Assembly (NCBI GenBank): GCA_945885345.1
Contig: CAMCYP010000008.1
Coordinates: forward strand, 1 to 64,000
Source of the DNA: Bordetella parapertussis
GTDB lineage: Bacteria; Pseudomonadota; Gammaproteobacteria; Burkholderiales; SG8-41
Direction of reading: 5' to 3'
DNA length: 64,000 bases
The translations under genes were made by a program, and so were the position numbers. Below, one piece after another: positions 56,619-64,000 of the stretch. Under the pieces are notes generated by a model, which did not search any database, had not been told where the DNA came from, and was given only the letters and a program-made list of their open reading frames with translations. Positions within the stretch are counted from its first letter, which is position 1. Every line of letters begins with the position of its first letter.

Positions 56619-56634
56619 TGGCACGGCGTTTGCG
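56619..56634 (+). promoter_or_regulatory. Sigma-54 (-24/-12) promoter before mshE
   Basis: TGGCACGGCGTTTGCG matches the RpoN consensus TGGCACGNNNNTTGCW at every position but the last. The GG (56620-56621) and GC (56632-56633) are exactly ten bases apart. Transcription would begin near 56645, about 18 bases before the mshE ATG. Confidence 0.72.
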
Positions 56635-56662
56635 TGACCTTCCCATTTTGAGCGAAAACTGA

Positions 56663-58369
56663 ATGGCCCGTCCTGAAAAAATCCGCCTTGGCGACATTCT
56701 CGTCCAGCAAAAGCTGCTGACCGAGGAACAGTTGAAGCACACCCTTGAAGAACAGAAAAAAACCGGGCGCCGGCTGGGTCATGTGCTGATCGAGAAAAAG
56801 TTCATCACCGAGGAGCAGATTTCCAAGGCATTGGCCCGGCAGCTGGGCGCGGTCTACATCGACCTCAAGCACTACAACTTCAAGCGCGAGATGGTGGCCA
56901 AACTGCCGGAAACCCAGGCACGCCGTTTCCGCGCCATGGTGCTCGAAGACAAAGGGCAGTCATATACCGTGGCCATGGCCGACCCGACAGATCTCAATGC
57001 CTATGACGAGATCACGCGCCTGTTGAAGCGGGAAATCGAGCTTGCGGTGGTCACCGAAACCGAATTGCTGCGGGCCATCGATCGCAGCTACCGGCGCACC
57101 GAGCAGATTAGCGGTCTTGCCCAGGAACTCGGGGCAGACATGGGCGATGCGGTAACCGCCGATTTTGGCGCGCTGACCACGACCCCCGGCGCGGAGGAAG
57201 CGCCGGTCGTCAAACTGCTGCAGACCGTGTTCGAGGATGCCACCCAGGCGCGGGCCTCGGACGTTCATATCGAGCCCCAGGAAAAACGGCTGCAGATCCG
57301 TTTTCGTATCGACGGCGTGCTGCATTTACAGACCGAAACCGATCCCAAGATTGCTTCGGCGGTGGTGTTGCGGCTGAAGCTGATGTCCGGGCTGGATATT
57401 TCCGAAAAACGCATGCCGCAGGACGGGCGTTTCGCCGTCAAGATCCGCAACGTCGCGGTCGATGTGCGGATTTCGACCATGCCCACCCAGTACGGCGAAT
57501 CCGTGGTGATGCGTTTGCTGAACCAGGGCAGCGGCCTGCTTGGGCTCGACAACATCGGCATTCCCGCCAACATGCTGGCCAAGATACGCGAGGTGATACA
57601 GCGTCCCAGCGGCATGGTGCTGGTCACCGGCCCGACCGGCAGCGGCAAGACGACGACACTCTACGCAGCGCTCAACGAGCTCAATACGACCGAGCGCAAG
57701 ATCATCACCGTCGAAGACCCGGTGGAATACCGGTTGCCGGGCATCAATCAGGTGCAGATCAACGAAAAAATCGAGCTGACTTTTGATCGTGTGCTGCGTG
57801 CGGCCTTGCGTCAGGATCCCGACGTGGTGCTGGTGGGCGAGATGCGCGATGAAAAAACGGTTGAAACCGGTTTGCGGGCATCGATGACCGGCCACATGGT
57901 GTTCTCCACGCTGCATACCAACGATGCATCGAGCACACCGGTGCGACTGCTCGACATGGGCGCACCGCGTTACATGGTGGCCTTGTCGTTGCAACTGGTC
58001 ATTGCCCAGCGCCTGGTCCGGGTGATCTGCGAGAGCTGTATCGAGGATTACCAGCCGCTGCCGTCCGAGCACGAGTGGCTGCGCAGCGAGCTGGGTGACG
58101 AAGTCGACAAACAGGTCTACAAGCACGGGCGCGGTTGTTCCTATTGCAACGGCACCGGTTATCTCGGCCGTACCGGTGTTTATGAAATGCTGGAAATGAC
58201 CAAGCCGGTGGTGGAAGCGGCTAACCAGCCCGATGTAAACCTTTTTATTGAGGTTGCCCGACGGCAGCTCGGGAAGAACACCTTGCGCCATCACGCTGCG
58301 CAACTGGCCGCCAGCGGCAAAACCTCGCCGGATGAAGCGATGCGCATCAGCAGCCAGCTCGCGGAGTAA
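56663..58369 (+). CDS. mshE: MSHA pilus assembly ATPase (GspE/PilB family) with two MshEN motifs
   Basis: 568 residues. The N-terminus has two tandem 24-residue MshEN motifs (R8-Q31 and R37-Q60, each starting RLG and ending LxxQ), the type that binds c-di-GMP in Vibrio MshE. In both, the usual central Gly is Lys. The ATPase part has Walker A GPTGSGKT (323-330), an Asp box, Walker B LVGEMRDEKT and a Zn motif CESC...CSYC. It powers pilus extension from the cytoplasm. First gene of the cluster, behind a sigma-54-like promoter; mshG follows after seven bases. Confidence 0.9.
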   Translation: MARPEKIRLGDILVQQKLLTEEQLKHTLEEQKKTGRRLGHVLIEKKFITEEQISKALARQLGAVYIDLKHYNFKREMVAKLPETQARRFRAMVLEDKGQSYTVAMADPTDLNAYDEITRLLKREIELAVVTETELLRAIDRSYRRTEQISGLAQELGADMGDAVTADFGALTTTPGAEEAPVVKLLQTVFEDATQARASDVHIEPQEKRLQIRFRIDGVLHLQTETDPKIASAVVLRLKLMSGLDISEKRMPQDGRFAVKIRNVAVDVRISTMPTQYGESVVMRLLNQGSGLLGLDNIGIPANMLAKIREVIQRPSGMVLVTGPTGSGKTTTLYAALNELNTTERKIITVEDPVEYRLPGINQVQINEKIELTFDRVLRAALRQDPDVVLVGEMRDEKTVETGLRASMTGHMVFSTLHTNDASSTPVRLLDMGAPRYMVALSLQLVIAQRLVRVICESCIEDYQPLPSEHEWLRSELGDEVDKQVYKHGRGCSYCNGTGYLGRTGVYEMLEMTKPVVEAANQPDVNLFIEVARRQLGKNTLRHHAAQLAASGKTSPDEAMRISSQLAE

Positions 58370-58376
58370 CCGGCGC

Positions 58377-59606
58377 ATGCCTTTTTTTGCCTACAAGGGG
58401 CGCAACGGACGCGGCGAAGCGGTGCAGGGCGTGCTCGAGGGGGCAGACAGCGGCGCGGTGGCAGGGCAGTTGTTCGGGATCGGTGTGGTGCCGACCGAGA
58501 TCAGGCCATCTGCGCCGCCGAGTGCTGAAGATTCCGGTTTTTCGCTGAGTTTCGGCAAGAAAAAAGTCAGCCATATCGAAGTGCTGCTGTTCAGCCGGCA
58601 GATGTACACGCTGCTCAAGGCGGGTGTGCCGATCATGGGTGCGCTGAAGGGGCTGGAGGAATCCACGGAAAATCTGCGCTTTGCCGAAGTGGTGCGCGAC
58701 TTGCGCGAGAGCCTCGATACCGGCCGCGAGTTGTCCGCATCCCTGGCACGGCACCCCGAGGTGTTCGGCCAGTTCTATACCGCGATGGTCAGCGTGGGAG
58801 AAGGGACCGGCCGCCTGGAGGAAGTTTTCCTGCAACTGTTCCACCACCTTGAATTTGAAAAATTCATGCGCGATCAGGTGAAGTCGGCGATTCGTTATCC
58901 GACGTTTGTGGTGGTGACCATGGGTATTGCCATCGTGATCATCAACATCTGGGTGATTCCTGCTTTTGCCAAGATTTACGCCGGGTTCAAGGCGGAACTG
59001 CCGGTGATGACCAAGCTGCTGATCGGATTTTCCAACTTCATGGTCGAGTACTGGCCGTTCCTGCTGGCGGGTTTGGTCGGGGCGATATTCGGTTTTCGTG
59101 CCTGGGTCAATACTGCTGTGGGACGCATGCTGTGGGATCGCATGAAACTACGGATTCCCGTGGCCGGACAGATTATCCTCAAGGCGACATTGGCGCGATT
59201 CGCGCGCAGCTTCTCGCTGGCATTCCGCAGCGGTGTGCCGGTGACCAGCGGCCTTAGTCTGGTTGCCAATACTGTGGACAATGTTTATGTCAGCGAACGG
59301 ATTACCCGCATGCGCGAGGGCGTGGAGCGCGGCGAATCGGTGCTGCGCACGGCTCGCGACACGGGTGTATTCACACCGGTGGTGCTGCAGATGATCGCTG
59401 TGGGTGAAGAGTCCGGGGCACTGGATGACCTGACCAGTGAAATTGCCGACATGTACCAGCGGGAAGTCGAATACGATCTGAAAAACCTGAGTTCGCAGAT
59501 CGAGCCCATCCTGATCATCTTGTTGGGCATTCTGGTGCTTATTCTGGCATTGGGCGTGTTCCTGCCGATCTGGGATCTGGGAACGGCCGCGATGCCCAAG
59601 AAATAA
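58377..59606 (+). CDS. mshG: MSHA biogenesis platform protein (GspF/PilC family)
   Basis: 409 residues from ATG 58377; the frame is open upstream only by overlap with mshE. Two GspF domains contain LFSRQMYTLLKAGVPIMGAL and FARSFSLAFRSGVPVTSGL, each followed by a VGEGTGRLEEV/VGEESGALDDL signature. Three membrane helices are predicted (about 178-200, 220-242, 375-397). It forms the inner-membrane base of the pilus machine that the MshE ATPase turns. Confidence 0.92.
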   Translation: MPFFAYKGRNGRGEAVQGVLEGADSGAVAGQLFGIGVVPTEIRPSAPPSAEDSGFSLSFGKKKVSHIEVLLFSRQMYTLLKAGVPIMGALKGLEESTENLRFAEVVRDLRESLDTGRELSASLARHPEVFGQFYTAMVSVGEGTGRLEEVFLQLFHHLEFEKFMRDQVKSAIRYPTFVVVTMGIAIVIINIWVIPAFAKIYAGFKAELPVMTKLLIGFSNFMVEYWPFLLAGLVGAIFGFRAWVNTAVGRMLWDRMKLRIPVAGQIILKATLARFARSFSLAFRSGVPVTSGLSLVANTVDNVYVSERITRMREGVERGESVLRTARDTGVFTPVVLQMIAVGEESGALDDLTSEIADMYQREVEYDLKNLSSQIEPILIILLGILVLILALGVFLPIWDLGTAAMPKK

Positions 59607-59610
59607 ACTG

Positions 59611-60111
59611 ATGAGCCGCAACGAGCGCGGGTTTTCGCTGCTTGAGCTGGCCGTGGTTGCGGTGGTGTTGTCGGTAGTGATGGCGGTACTGTTGAACCGT
59701 CTGGCGTTTTATCAGGAGGCGGTCGAGCGAGCCCGGTTCGAGACGACCCTGAGCATTTACAAGACCGCATTGCAGATCCGGCTTGCAGAATTCATTCTGG
59801 ATCATCGCGAAGGCGAAGCGCGGATACTGGAAGTCGAGAATCCGACACATTGGTTGTCGGAAATCCCGACGAATTACGCAGGGGAATACCCGCAACAGCC
59901 GGAACCGGGATACTGGTATTTTGATGGCAATGCCCACGAACTGGTGTACATGGTAAATACCGCCAGACCGGTCGGCGCCGGTGGTAACCGCATGAAACAG
60001 CTGCGTTTCCGAGTACGGATTGTTTACCAGACCATGCGCGCGGGCAGCGGGCAAGTCCGCGGCATCGGGGGCGTTTCCATCACGCCGATGGCGGCGTACC
60101 AATGGCCATGA
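59611..60111 (+). CDS. mshF: MshF-like protein with prepilin-type N-terminus
   Basis: 166 residues. SRNERGFSLLELAVVAVVLS resembles a class III prepilin leader and helix, cut after Gly7 if processed, with Glu at position 5 of the mature part. The rest has no known motif. Position directly between mshG and the pilin genes corresponds to mshF of the Vibrio MSHA locus. It may be a minor pseudopilin. A four-base gap after mshG suggests coupling. Confidence 0.7.
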   Translation: MSRNERGFSLLELAVVAVVLSVVMAVLLNRLAFYQEAVERARFETTLSIYKTALQIRLAEFILDHREGEARILEVENPTHWLSEIPTNYAGEYPQQPEPGYWYFDGNAHELVYMVNTARPVGAGGNRMKQLRFRVRIVYQTMRAGSGQVRGIGGVSITPMAAYQWP

Positions 60112-60126
60112 CGGCTTTGGCGGGCC

Positions 60127-60143
60127 TTGGCATTAGTTTTGCT
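60127..60143 (+). promoter_or_regulatory. Sigma-54-like promoter before mshB
   Basis: TTGGCATTAGTTTTGCT keeps TGGCA and TTGC with GG (60129-60130) and GC (60141-60142) ten bases apart. Two of the outer consensus bases differ (CG to TT). A start near 60154 leaves a ~34-base leader before the ATG at 60188 and argues against the earlier in-frame ATG at 60158. Confidence 0.55.
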
Positions 60144-60187
60144 GTATTATCAACAGGATGCATATGGCAACTCGTGAGAAAAGTCAC

Positions 60188-60667
60188 ATGAATAAAGGTT
60201 TTCAAAACGGCTTCACGTTGATCGAACTGATCGTGGTGATCATTATTCTGTCGATTCTGGCGGCGACGGCTTTGCCGCGTTTTGCCAATCTGCAGGTGCA
60301 GGCGCGCATTGCCAAGCTGAATGGCGCGGTCGGCGCGATGAAAGGGGCCGCAGCACTGGCCCATGCCGCTTGCCTGGCAACCAATCCGCAGTGCGGGGCG
60401 ACCCTGCTGATGGAAGGCGTCAACGTCACCATGATCAATGCCTATCCGACGGCCGATGCCGCGGGCATCGTGTCGGCCGCAGGCATCACCGCCGGGCCGA
60501 CATCCGAGGACGGCTATAACACGGAACTTGGCGGTCCTGCCGCCGGGGCAGTGCTGCGGATGATGGTGATGGGCAATAATCCCCAGACCTGCAGCTTTAC
60601 CTATACGGCGCCTGTGGCCGCCAACCAGTCGCCGACGTTCAGCGCATTGGTGACCGCGGGTTGTTAG
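60188..60667 (+). CDS. mshB: MSHA-type pilin (MshB-like)
   Basis: 159 residues from ATG 60188. The prepilin leader MNKGFQNG is cut before FTLIELIVVIIILSILAATALPRF, an almost perfect type IV pilin helix with Glu5. The body has paired cysteines (CLATNPQC and a C-terminal CSFTYTAPVAANQ...GC). The second pilin mshA follows after 93 bases. By order it is mshB; it could equally be a second major pilin, since it is of full length with its own promoter match. Confidence 0.85.
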   Translation: MNKGFQNGFTLIELIVVIIILSILAATALPRFANLQVQARIAKLNGAVGAMKGAAALAHAACLATNPQCGATLLMEGVNVTMINAYPTADAAGIVSAAGITAGPTSEDGYNTELGGPAAGAVLRMMVMGNNPQTCSFTYTAPVAANQSPTFSALVTAGC

Positions 60668-60677
60668 AGATTGGCGG

Positions 60678-60694
60678 TTGGCATGAAGATTGCA
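60678..60694 (+). promoter_or_regulatory. Sigma-54-like promoter before mshA
   Basis: TTGGCATGAAGATTGCA has one mismatch to TGGCACGNNNNTTGCW (C to T in the -24 box), with GG (60680-60681) and GC (60692-60693) ten bases apart. The start would be near 60705, giving a ~55-base leader with a GGAG site before the mshA ATG. Confidence 0.65.
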
Positions 60695-60760
60695 TTGGAT
60701 GTTAAACACGACAGGTTTTTTCGAAACCCGGTTTCAAGACAGAAAGTTAAGGAGAGCATG

Positions 60761-61156
60761 ATGAAGCAACAACGTGGTTTTACACTGGTTGAATTGATTG
60801 TCGTTATCGCCATTCTCGGCATACTGGCGGCTACGGCGATTCCCCGGTTCATCGACGTCAGCAGCAATGCGCGATCGGCCGCGGCTGATGGACTGGTCGG
60901 TGCCATCAACGGCGCGGTTGCCCTGTGCCAGGCGTCATGGGTTGCTGCCGGCAGTTCCGGCGCTACCTGCAACATGGGCGGCACTAACGTGGCCTCAGCT
61001 AGCGGCATTCCGACGACTGCGGGGATTGTTTCCGCGCTTTCGACGACCAGCGGATTTACCTATGCCGCACCGACGTTCACGATGACGGCGGCGACCGGTT
61101 GCACGATTACCTACTCCACCACCACGCCGTATGCCACAAAGGGCGGCGGCTGCTGA
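60761..61156 (+). CDS. mshA: MSHA pilin, presumed major subunit (MshA-like)
   Basis: 131 residues from ATG 60761, six bases after GGAG; the adjacent ATG 60758 is too close to it. The leader MKQQRG is cut before [24 protein letters not shown]. The mature pilin is small, Ala/Ser/Thr-rich (good O-glycosylation material), with Cys pairs in the body and GGGC at the very end. Its own promoter match, strong ribosome site and a terminator directly after it point to the abundantly made subunit. Confidence 0.86.
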   Translation: MKQQRGFTLVELIVVIAILGILAATAIPRFIDVSSNARSAAADGLVGAINGAVALCQASWVAAGSSGATCNMGGTNVASASGIPTTAGIVSALSTTSGFTYAAPTFTMTAATGCTITYSTTTPYATKGGGC

Positions 61157-61209
61157 TAGCAGAGGCGTAAGTGCATGCCTGACCGTATTTAAAGGCAGGC
61201 CGGGACCGG

Positions 61210-61240
61210 GGGGCGTGCTTTGTTGCGCCCCTCTTTTTTT
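61210..61240 (+). terminator. Rho-independent terminator after mshA
   Basis: GGGGCG and CGCCCC (61210-61215 and 61226-61231) with a ten-base loop, then TCTTTTTTT. It stands 54 bases after the mshA stop and 16 bases before the mshC start, so it should lower expression of the minor pilin genes relative to mshA. Confidence 0.75.
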
Positions 61241-61255
61241 GAACACGGAGTCGCC

Positions 61256-61711
61256 ATGAAAACCGCGGGCTTTACGCTGGTGGAACTGGTGGTCACGATC
61301 GGAATACTGGCGATCATGGCTGCTGTTGCCGCGCCGCGGTTTTTCCAGGCGAGCACTTTTGAATCCCGCGGTTTTTACGATAAATCGGCAGCAGTGATCC
61401 GGCTGGCGCAGAAGACTGCGGTGGCCTGGCGGCGTCCGGTGTTCGTCTGCGTTACCACCGCCGCGGTCAGTACGGTAAAGGCGGGCACTGCTGCCGGTTG
61501 CGGCACCGCCCTGAAATACCCGGAGACCCTTGCCGACGTTTCCGAGTCGGGACCATCGGGCGTTACGCTGAATGCGATCGAATTCAGTTTTGACGCGCTG
61601 GGCCGCCCCAGTGTTCCCGGGGCAACCATCACTTTCACCAGCAGCATTGCCGGCGACCCCGCGCGGCAGATCAGCATCGCAGCCGAAACCGGTTATGTTT
61701 CCGCGAACTGA
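61256..61711 (+). CDS. mshC: MshC-like minor pilin
   Basis: 151 residues from ATG 61256 with an ACGGAG site. A very short leader MKTAG is cut before FTLVELVVTIGILAIMAAVAAPRFF. It is followed by a GspH-like region (AVIRLAQKTAVAWRRPVFVC) that fits MshC/FimT-type minor pilins. IEFSFDALGRPS is the common beta-hairpin motif of this group. Seven bases separate it from mshD. Confidence 0.82.
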   Translation: MKTAGFTLVELVVTIGILAIMAAVAAPRFFQASTFESRGFYDKSAAVIRLAQKTAVAWRRPVFVCVTTAAVSTVKAGTAAGCGTALKYPETLADVSESGPSGVTLNAIEFSFDALGRPSVPGATITFTSSIAGDPARQISIAAETGYVSAN

Positions 61712-61718
61712 AACTCCG

Positions 61719-62333
61719 ATGTCCATTTCCGGCTGCGCCGGCGTGCGCGGTCGCGGGTTTACGCTGGTGGAACTGGTCGTGTTCATCACCATCATCAGTG
61801 TGGGCATTGCCGGCATTCTCGGCGTAATGAATTACACGACCCGTGCCAGCGCCAATCCGCTGGCGCAGAAGCAGGCACTGGCCATCGCCGAAGCCTACCT
61901 CGAAGAAATATTGGCGATGCCGTTTACCTATTGCGATCCGGACGATCTCAATGCGGCAACGGCGCAGTCAACCGCTGCGGTGAATCCTGGGGATCCGACG
62001 GTCTGCGCAGCCACGCTGGAGGGTATCGGGGCCGAGGGCGAAACCCGTGGCAGCGCGACGACACCGTATGACAACGTCAATGATTACAGCAGCCTCGCCG
62101 CCGGCGTTCCGGCCAATGTCGATGGCTCTGCCATCAGCGGACTTGCCGACTATACGGTATCGGTAGGGGTGGCGGCTGTAGCTCTGGCAGGCAGCGGCGG
62201 GACGGTGGCGGCGACCGATGCCAACGGCCGTCCCCAGTCGCTGCGTGTGACCGTGACGGTGACCGGTCCCGGTGGTACCACGGTGGTGCTTGATGGCTAT
62301 CGGACACGTTATGCCCCTAATGCGCTGCCCTGA
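61719..62333 (+). CDS. mshD: MshD-like minor pilin
   Basis: 204 residues from ATG 61719, just after the mshC stop. The leader of 13 residues ends RGRG before FTLVELVVFITIISVGIAGILG, the PilV/GspI-like helix in which Pro is missing. KQALAIAEAYLEEILAMPF is typical of the class. Cys in YCDPDD and TVCAAT may form a disulfide. It is expected in the pilus-tip complex with MshC, MshO and MshP. Confidence 0.82.
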   Translation: MSISGCAGVRGRGFTLVELVVFITIISVGIAGILGVMNYTTRASANPLAQKQALAIAEAYLEEILAMPFTYCDPDDLNAATAQSTAAVNPGDPTVCAATLEGIGAEGETRGSATTPYDNVNDYSSLAAGVPANVDGSAISGLADYTVSVGVAAVALAGSGGTVAATDANGRPQSLRVTVTVTGPGGTTVVLDGYRTRYAPNALP

Positions 62334-62337
62334 AACC

Positions 62338-63165
62338 ATGGACAATCCAAGCAACCGCGGCTTCACGCTGGTGGAGCTGATCGTGGTCATTGCGATCACC
62401 GGGATCGTCGCTGCCGCAGTCGCCGTGTTTATCCGCCGCCCTGTCGAGGGTTATGCGGACGCTGCACGCCGCGCCGGCCTGACTGACGAAGCCGATACCG
62501 CGCTGCGGCGCATGACCCGCGATCTGCGGCTGGCACTGCCCAACAGCGTACGCGTTGATGGCACCGGACAATTTGTCGAATACATCGAAACCACTGGCGG
62601 TGGACGCTATCGGGCGGAGACCGGCACGGGCGGCAGTGGCAACAACATCCTGGATTTCACGACTGCCGATACTGCTTTTGATGTCCTGGGCCCGGTTCCG
62701 ACGCTGGCGACCGGCAACCAGATTGTTGTCTATAACCTGTACAACACAGGTACGGTGTCGAATGCCTATTCTGGGGGCAATCGCGCTGCATTGACCAGTA
62801 TTGCGACGCCGCCGATTGCGATTGCATCCACACTGTTTCCGGAGCCATCACCCGCCAAACGTTTTCACGTGGTCAGCGGCCCCGTGACTTATGGCTGCGT
62901 TGGTGGCCAGTTGCTGCGTTATTCGGGGTACGCCTACAACACGGCGCAGGTGGCGCCACCGGCCGGTGCGACCACCACGGCGGTGCTGGCTGAGCATGTG
63001 GATACCACCAGCGCCAACAAATGCCAGTTCGTGTACACGACAGGTGCGCTCAGCGAGCGGATTGCCACGGTATCGATCATCCTGCCGATTGTCAGCACCT
63101 CGGCCGGCGGCAATGTCGAGCCGGTGCGCATGTTTCAGCAGACTCAGGTGAGCAACGCGCCATGA
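62338..63165 (+). CDS. mshO: MshO-like minor pilin
   Basis: 275 residues from ATG 62338, four bases after mshD. The leader MDNPSNRG precedes [51 protein letters not shown] is the GspJ/PilW-like segment. The long beta-rich C-terminal part with two cysteines (YGCVG, NKCQFVY) is usual for MshO. Its stop overlaps the mshP start (ATGA). Confidence 0.82.
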   Translation: MDNPSNRGFTLVELIVVIAITGIVAAAVAVFIRRPVEGYADAARRAGLTDEADTALRRMTRDLRLALPNSVRVDGTGQFVEYIETTGGGRYRAETGTGGSGNNILDFTTADTAFDVLGPVPTLATGNQIVVYNLYNTGTVSNAYSGGNRAALTSIATPPIAIASTLFPEPSPAKRFHVVSGPVTYGCVGGQLLRYSGYAYNTAQVAPPAGATTTAVLAEHVDTTSANKCQFVYTTGALSERIATVSIILPIVSTSAGGNVEPVRMFQQTQVSNAP

Positions 63166-63695
63166 TGACCATCCAGCGGCCCATGCCGGCTTGCCGTCAG
63201 ATGCGGGGCTTCAGTCTGGTGACGGCGATATTCCTGCTGGTGGTGCTTTCGGCGCTGGGTGCATTCATGGTGAAGTTCACCGGGCTGCAGCAAAACACCA
63301 TCCGGGTTGATGTGCTGGGTGTGAATGCCTATTACGCGGCACGTGCCGGCATCAACTGGGCGATGTATCGGGCTCTGGATCCCGACAATACAATCACCGC
63401 AGCCCCTCCACCCGGAGGGGTAAGCTTCGCACCATGCCCGTCCGGCACGGTCAGCGGCATGGGTGGATCACTGGCCACGTTTACCGTGGTTGTTTCCTGC
63501 AGTTTGACAGCGCCCGATGCCACCGAGGCCAACCGCACCATCCGTGTTTATCAAATCACTGCAACGGCCTGCAACCAGGCGACCTGTCCTGCGGCATCGC
63601 CTGCACCCGGTTATGTCGAGAGAAGCGTGATCGTCACGCTCGCCAAGTGCAAGGACCCGACGGCTGCGGCGCCACGCTATGAATGTGGCTCATAG
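63162..63695 (+). CDS. mshP: MshP-like minor pilin
   Basis: 177 residues from ATG 63162. MRG precedes FSLVTAIFLLVVLSALGAFMVKF, which has Thr rather than Glu at position 5, as in MshP and GspK/PilX-like subunits. GVNAYYAARAGINWAMYRAL is the conserved following segment. Several cysteines (PCPSG, SCSLT, ACNQATC) suggest disulfides. It completes the minor-pilin set; mshQ begins 19 bases later. Confidence 0.82.
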   Translation: MMTIQRPMPACRQMRGFSLVTAIFLLVVLSALGAFMVKFTGLQQNTIRVDVLGVNAYYAARAGINWAMYRALDPDNTITAAPPPGGVSFAPCPSGTVSGMGGSLATFTVVVSCSLTAPDATEANRTIRVYQITATACNQATCPAASPAPGYVERSVIVTLAKCKDPTAAAPRYECGS

Positions 63696-63714
63696 AAAAA
63701 TAAATAAAAACAAT

Positions 63715-64000
63715 ATGTTACATATTATCAGTCAATGTCGCTCCCAATATCGCGAGGTCTGGCGCAAGGCGGAGGGTGCTCGCGTTTCGGCTTTGTTGAT
63801 CAGGCGCCGCTTGGTGGCTGCCTCGATCCTCGCGATCTGTGTGCTGGGCTCGCCCGGCATGGCGCAGGCGGCGATTACCTATGTCGGCTCGGCGTCGAAT
63901 CCGACAGATCCCGGCACTCTGGATTTAACGGTGGCGGCCGTTACGCCCCCGGGAGGCATGCAGACGGGTGATCTTGTCGTCCTGATCGGCAGTGCACGGG
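63715..64000 (+). CDS. mshQ: MshQ-like surface/adhesin protein, 3'-truncated by the window edge
   Basis: The frame is open from ATG 63715 to the end of the window (95 codons). After a basic N-terminus there is a signal sequence (LVAASILAICVLGSPGMAQA). The mature start ITYVGSASNPTDPGTLDLTV and PPGGMQTGDLVVLIGSA match the beginning of large MSHA biogenesis/adhesin-like MshQ proteins. Its place after mshP agrees. The rest is outside the window, so domain content and length are unknown. Confidence 0.72.
   Translation, partial: MLHIISQCRSQYREVWRKAEGARVSALLIRRRLVAASILAICVLGSPGMAQAAITYVGSASNPTDPGTLDLTVAAVTPPGGMQTGDLVVLIGSAR

Overview
The window is about 64 kb of chromosome from a betaproteobacterium. 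Evidence: G+C-rich coding sequence; a Bug-type tripartite tricarboxylate receptor; a BPSS1780-family membrane protein; homoserine kinase of the APH-like (ThrB type II) class; and gene neighbourhoods typical of Burkholderiales/Rhodocyclales/Nitrosomonadales (RNB nuclease-tonB-aroE-mtgA, leuS-lptE-holA-proA, gpmI-envC-ctpA-moeB, argB-HAD-slmA, rhodanese-grxC-secB-gpsA-trmL). The genus cannot be fixed from the sequence alone. I saw no rRNA, tRNA, CRISPR array or transposase gene.

Layout. 1-3.9 kb: end of an RNase II-type nuclease, a TonB-like protein, aroE, mtgA. 3.9-8.8 kb: a six-gene run, iorA-iorB-soxX-soxY-soxZ-soxA, joining a xanthine-oxidase-family molybdenum enzyme to the Sox carrier/cytochrome proteins without soxB or soxCD. 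8.8-20 kb (minus strand): kup, a thiol dioxygenase, a three-gene 2-oxoacid:NAD(P)+ oxidoreductase (korC-korA-korB), a Bug receptor, and a lipoyl-domain dihydrolipoamide dehydrogenase. 20-26 kb: leuS-lptE-holA and proA, separated by a 557-bp palindromic repeat. 26-37 kb: uvrD, thrB, polA, an uncharacterised methyltransferase/adenylate-ligase pair, DUF4197 and a thioredoxin. 37-42.6 kb: lipoate and D-amino-acid genes and dacC. 43-47 kb: hsp20 with a sigma-32-like promoter, argB, a HAD phosphatase, slmA and a MITE-like element. 47-56 kb: ctpA-envC-gpmI, a PglL-type glycosyltransferase, rhodanese, grxC, secB, gpsA, trmL. 56.6-64 kb: an MSHA-type IV pilus cluster in the order mshE-G-F-B-A-C-D-O-P-Q, running off the right edge.

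How the parts may work together. The pilus cluster carries three GG-N10-GC (sigma-54, -24/-12) promoter matches, before mshE, mshB and mshA, and a terminator directly after the presumed major pilin. Its ATPase has two MshEN motifs of the c-di-GMP-binding type, and a PglL-type ligase that could glycosylate the pilin lies 5 kb upstream. mshI-N are not next to mshE.

The most novel-looking items are the Mo-hydroxylase/Sox hybrid operon with an unusual SoxY carrier tail, the sigma-54 wiring of the MSHA locus, and several non-coding repeat families sitting at gene ends. Four genes take their stop codon from the edge of such a repeat. All functional statements come from reading the sequence; no database search was possible.
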